6,881 nucleotides of DNA from Sedimenticola sp. (GTDB lineage: Bacteria > Pseudomonadota > Gammaproteobacteria > Chromatiales > Chromatiaceae): NCBI GenBank assembly GCA_030619405.1, contig JAUXBK010000144.1, forward strand, positions 1 through 6,881, given 5' to 3'. The position numbers and the translations under genes are program-made. Positions 5,647 to 6,881 of the stretch are shown here, piece by piece (position 1 is the first letter of the stretch; every line of letters begins with the position of its first letter). A model generated the notes under the pieces. The model was not told where the DNA came from. It was given only the letters and a program-made list of their open reading frames with translations, and did no database searches.

Positions 5647-5675
5647 GCGGAATAAATCAACCGCGCAACGTGGCG

Positions 5676-6878
5676 TTAAAACTCGCCCAGGCTCTCCAGC
5701 CAGCGGGTGACCGCAGCGAACGGGATCCTCTCCTGCTCGAGCCTGAGGTTCTCTCCCAGGCGGTTTTCACACAGGGACCGGTAGGTCGCCTGTTCCACCG
5801 GGCTCAGGTGGTCGAGCCGACCGGTGAAACGCTTGGCTTTTTCCTCCTGGCCCCAGATCTCCGGGTACCGCTTCAGGGTTTCGAGGTCCATGAGGAACCC
5901 GCGCACATCGGGAAAATAGCCCCGCAGCTGGGAGAGGATTGCGAATCCATGGGTGTCGATGTCACCCCAGTAGTGGATCTCTCTCTGCCGCAGCCACTCC
6001 ACCCCCTGCAGACTGCCGATACCGTAACCGAGACCAAAGATCACCATCCCGCCCGGGGTTGCTGGAAAGCTGAGCCCGTTGATCTTGTTTTCGGTGATGA
6101 AGAGGCGACGGCAGAGGGGGGCCAGCCGCTGGAACTGGTCCAGTGGCAGGGTGATGTCTCTCATCTCTCCGAACTGGGCTGCGCACTCCGGATCCAGCAA
6201 CCGGAATCTGATCAGGGGCTGGTCGTACTTGAGCCCGAATCGGCGTTCGAATCCATGGTGGGCAAGACCGGTGACCGTTCGGTCTACCGCCTCCGGCGGC
6301 AGCACCTGCTCCAGTAGATCACTGAGGATACGGCGGTTGGCCTCGATGAACTTACTGTCCACCCCGGGGATCTGGAGTTCCCGCAGATAACGGTCCGGCC
6401 GAGGGTTGGCAACGAAGAAGTCGAGCACAGAGAGCAGCCCGGGCCAGACGTCACCCTGCTCCAGCACCCGCAAGGGCGCACGCTCGATCCATCCGCGGAG
6501 GATCGGGTAACATCGGCGGATATCCTGGCTGAGCCGAGCAAAGCGCTGAAACTCCCGCTGTTTACCCAGGTATTCGATCAGGTCGGAGGGTTCGTCGAAC
6601 ACTACCCGTTGTGGCAGGCGCTGACGTCCCATCTGGCGGTGATTGACCTCCCGGTATTCGATCCGGTAGCCGCGGCCGGTATGGCATTTCCCCCCGCTCT
6701 CCACCGACTGTTTCCAGCTGCCGACCCGGGGGAACTCCTGTAGCAGCCGACCTGCATCCGGTCGCCCCACCGGAATGGCCAGGGGAAACAGCTCATCCTG
6801 TCCCAGCCAGGCCCGCAGCACCCGGCCGCTGTTCCAGTACCTCAGAGCCTTTGCCCGGATCTCCTTCGGCTCAAGCAT
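5676..6878 (-). CDS. jetD: Wadjet anti-plasmid system nuclease subunit JetD (DUF3322/DUF2220)
   Basis: The 400-residue reading matches the JetD family, which is related to the topoisomerase VI A subunit. In Wadjet, JetA, JetB and JetC form an SMC-type condensin that extrudes loops on closed-circular DNA, and JetD cleaves plasmids. The N-terminal DUF3322-like part (about 1-190) includes YREVNHRQMGRQRLP (75-89) and PGVDSKFIEANR (171-182). The C-terminal DUF2220/TOPRIM part holds FITENKIN with the metal-binding Glu263, the glycine-rich FGLGYG (281-286), and WGDIDTHGF with Asp306, Asp308 and His310. The key acidic residues are intact, so the nuclease looks active. The ATG at 6878 gives an N-terminus like other JetD proteins, but only 3 bp lie beyond it, so a start further upstream is possible and no ribosome site is visible. 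jetD is normally last in jetABCD, so jetC should precede it off the right edge. It may be an orphan if those genes are missing. Confidence 0.92.
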   Translation of the reverse strand: MLEPKEIRAKALRYWNSGRVLRAWLGQDELFPLAIPVGRPDAGRLLQEFPRVGSWKQSVESGGKCHTGRGYRIEYREVNHRQMGRQRLPQRVVFDEPSDLIEYLGKQREFQRFARLSQDIRRCYPILRGWIERAPLRVLEQGDVWPGLLSVLDFFVANPRPDRYLRELQIPGVDSKFIEANRRILSDLLEQVLPPEAVDRTVTGLAHHGFERRFGLKYDQPLIRFRLLDPECAAQFGEMRDITLPLDQFQRLAPLCRRLFITENKINGLSFPATPGGMVIFGLGYGIGSLQGVEWLRQREIHYWGDIDTHGFAILSQLRGYFPDVRGFLMDLETLKRYPEIWGQEEKAKRFTGRLDHLSPVEQATYRSLCENRLGENLRLEQERIPFAAVTRWLESLGEF

Positions 6879-6881
6879 GGG

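Noticed and set aside
5208..5660. A 150-codon minus-strand frame crossing the rnr start
   Set aside because: It overlaps rnr in another frame and covers promoter and repeat DNA upstream. It matters only as a frame that slippage in the G10 tract might enter.
5526..6317. A 263-codon open frame on the plus strand
   Set aside because: Antisense to jetD over most of its length, starts inside a REP-like repeat, and has no recognisable domain.

Overview
The window is about 60% G+C by eye, with dense coding and strongly G/C-biased third codon positions. It looks like the chromosome of a gammaproteobacterium. The best evidence is an RNase R gene followed on the same strand by rlmB (the order found in enterobacteria), with both proteins close to the E. 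coli versions from end to end. Short palindromic intergenic repeats of a kind common in gammaproteobacteria also fit. Genus cannot be fixed from the sequence alone.

Layout, left to right. Positions 1-1060 (+) hold the 3' end of a nucleoside phosphorylase/nucleosidase-like gene whose stop overlaps the GTG start of a short-chain dehydrogenase/reductase by 4 bp, so the pair is probably one operon. It converges on a CspA-family cold shock gene at 1264-1467 (-). The 1061-1263 gap holds a tandem octamer and a hairpin. The 634 bp between csp and rlmB (1468-2101) holds a long imperfect inverted repeat in the csp leader, candidate csp promoters, a frameshifted transposase C-terminus and a hairpin at the end of rlmB. 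rlmB (2102-2848, -) and rnr (3017-5383, -) follow, separated by a large nested palindrome. rnr starts with GTG and carries a 10-G homopolymer a few codons into the gene.

At the right end (5676-6878, -) is a jetD gene, encoding the TOPRIM-fold nuclease subunit of a type I Wadjet (JetABCD) anti-plasmid system. In Wadjet operons jetD is normally last, so jetA, jetB and jetC are expected just beyond the right edge. The metal-binding residues of the TOPRIM domain are intact, so the subunit looks functional. About 300 bp of palindromic repeats plus a candidate promoter separate jetD from rnr.

Functionally the window joins a plasmid-defence operon (partly seen) to RNA housekeeping genes: RNase R degrades structured RNA, RlmB methylates 23S rRNA, and the cold shock protein binds RNA. 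I see no CRISPR array, tRNA, rRNA or intact mobile element. The Wadjet component is a known system. The less explained signals are the rnr homopolymer, the csp-leader inverted repeat and the repeat modules bracketing rlmB.
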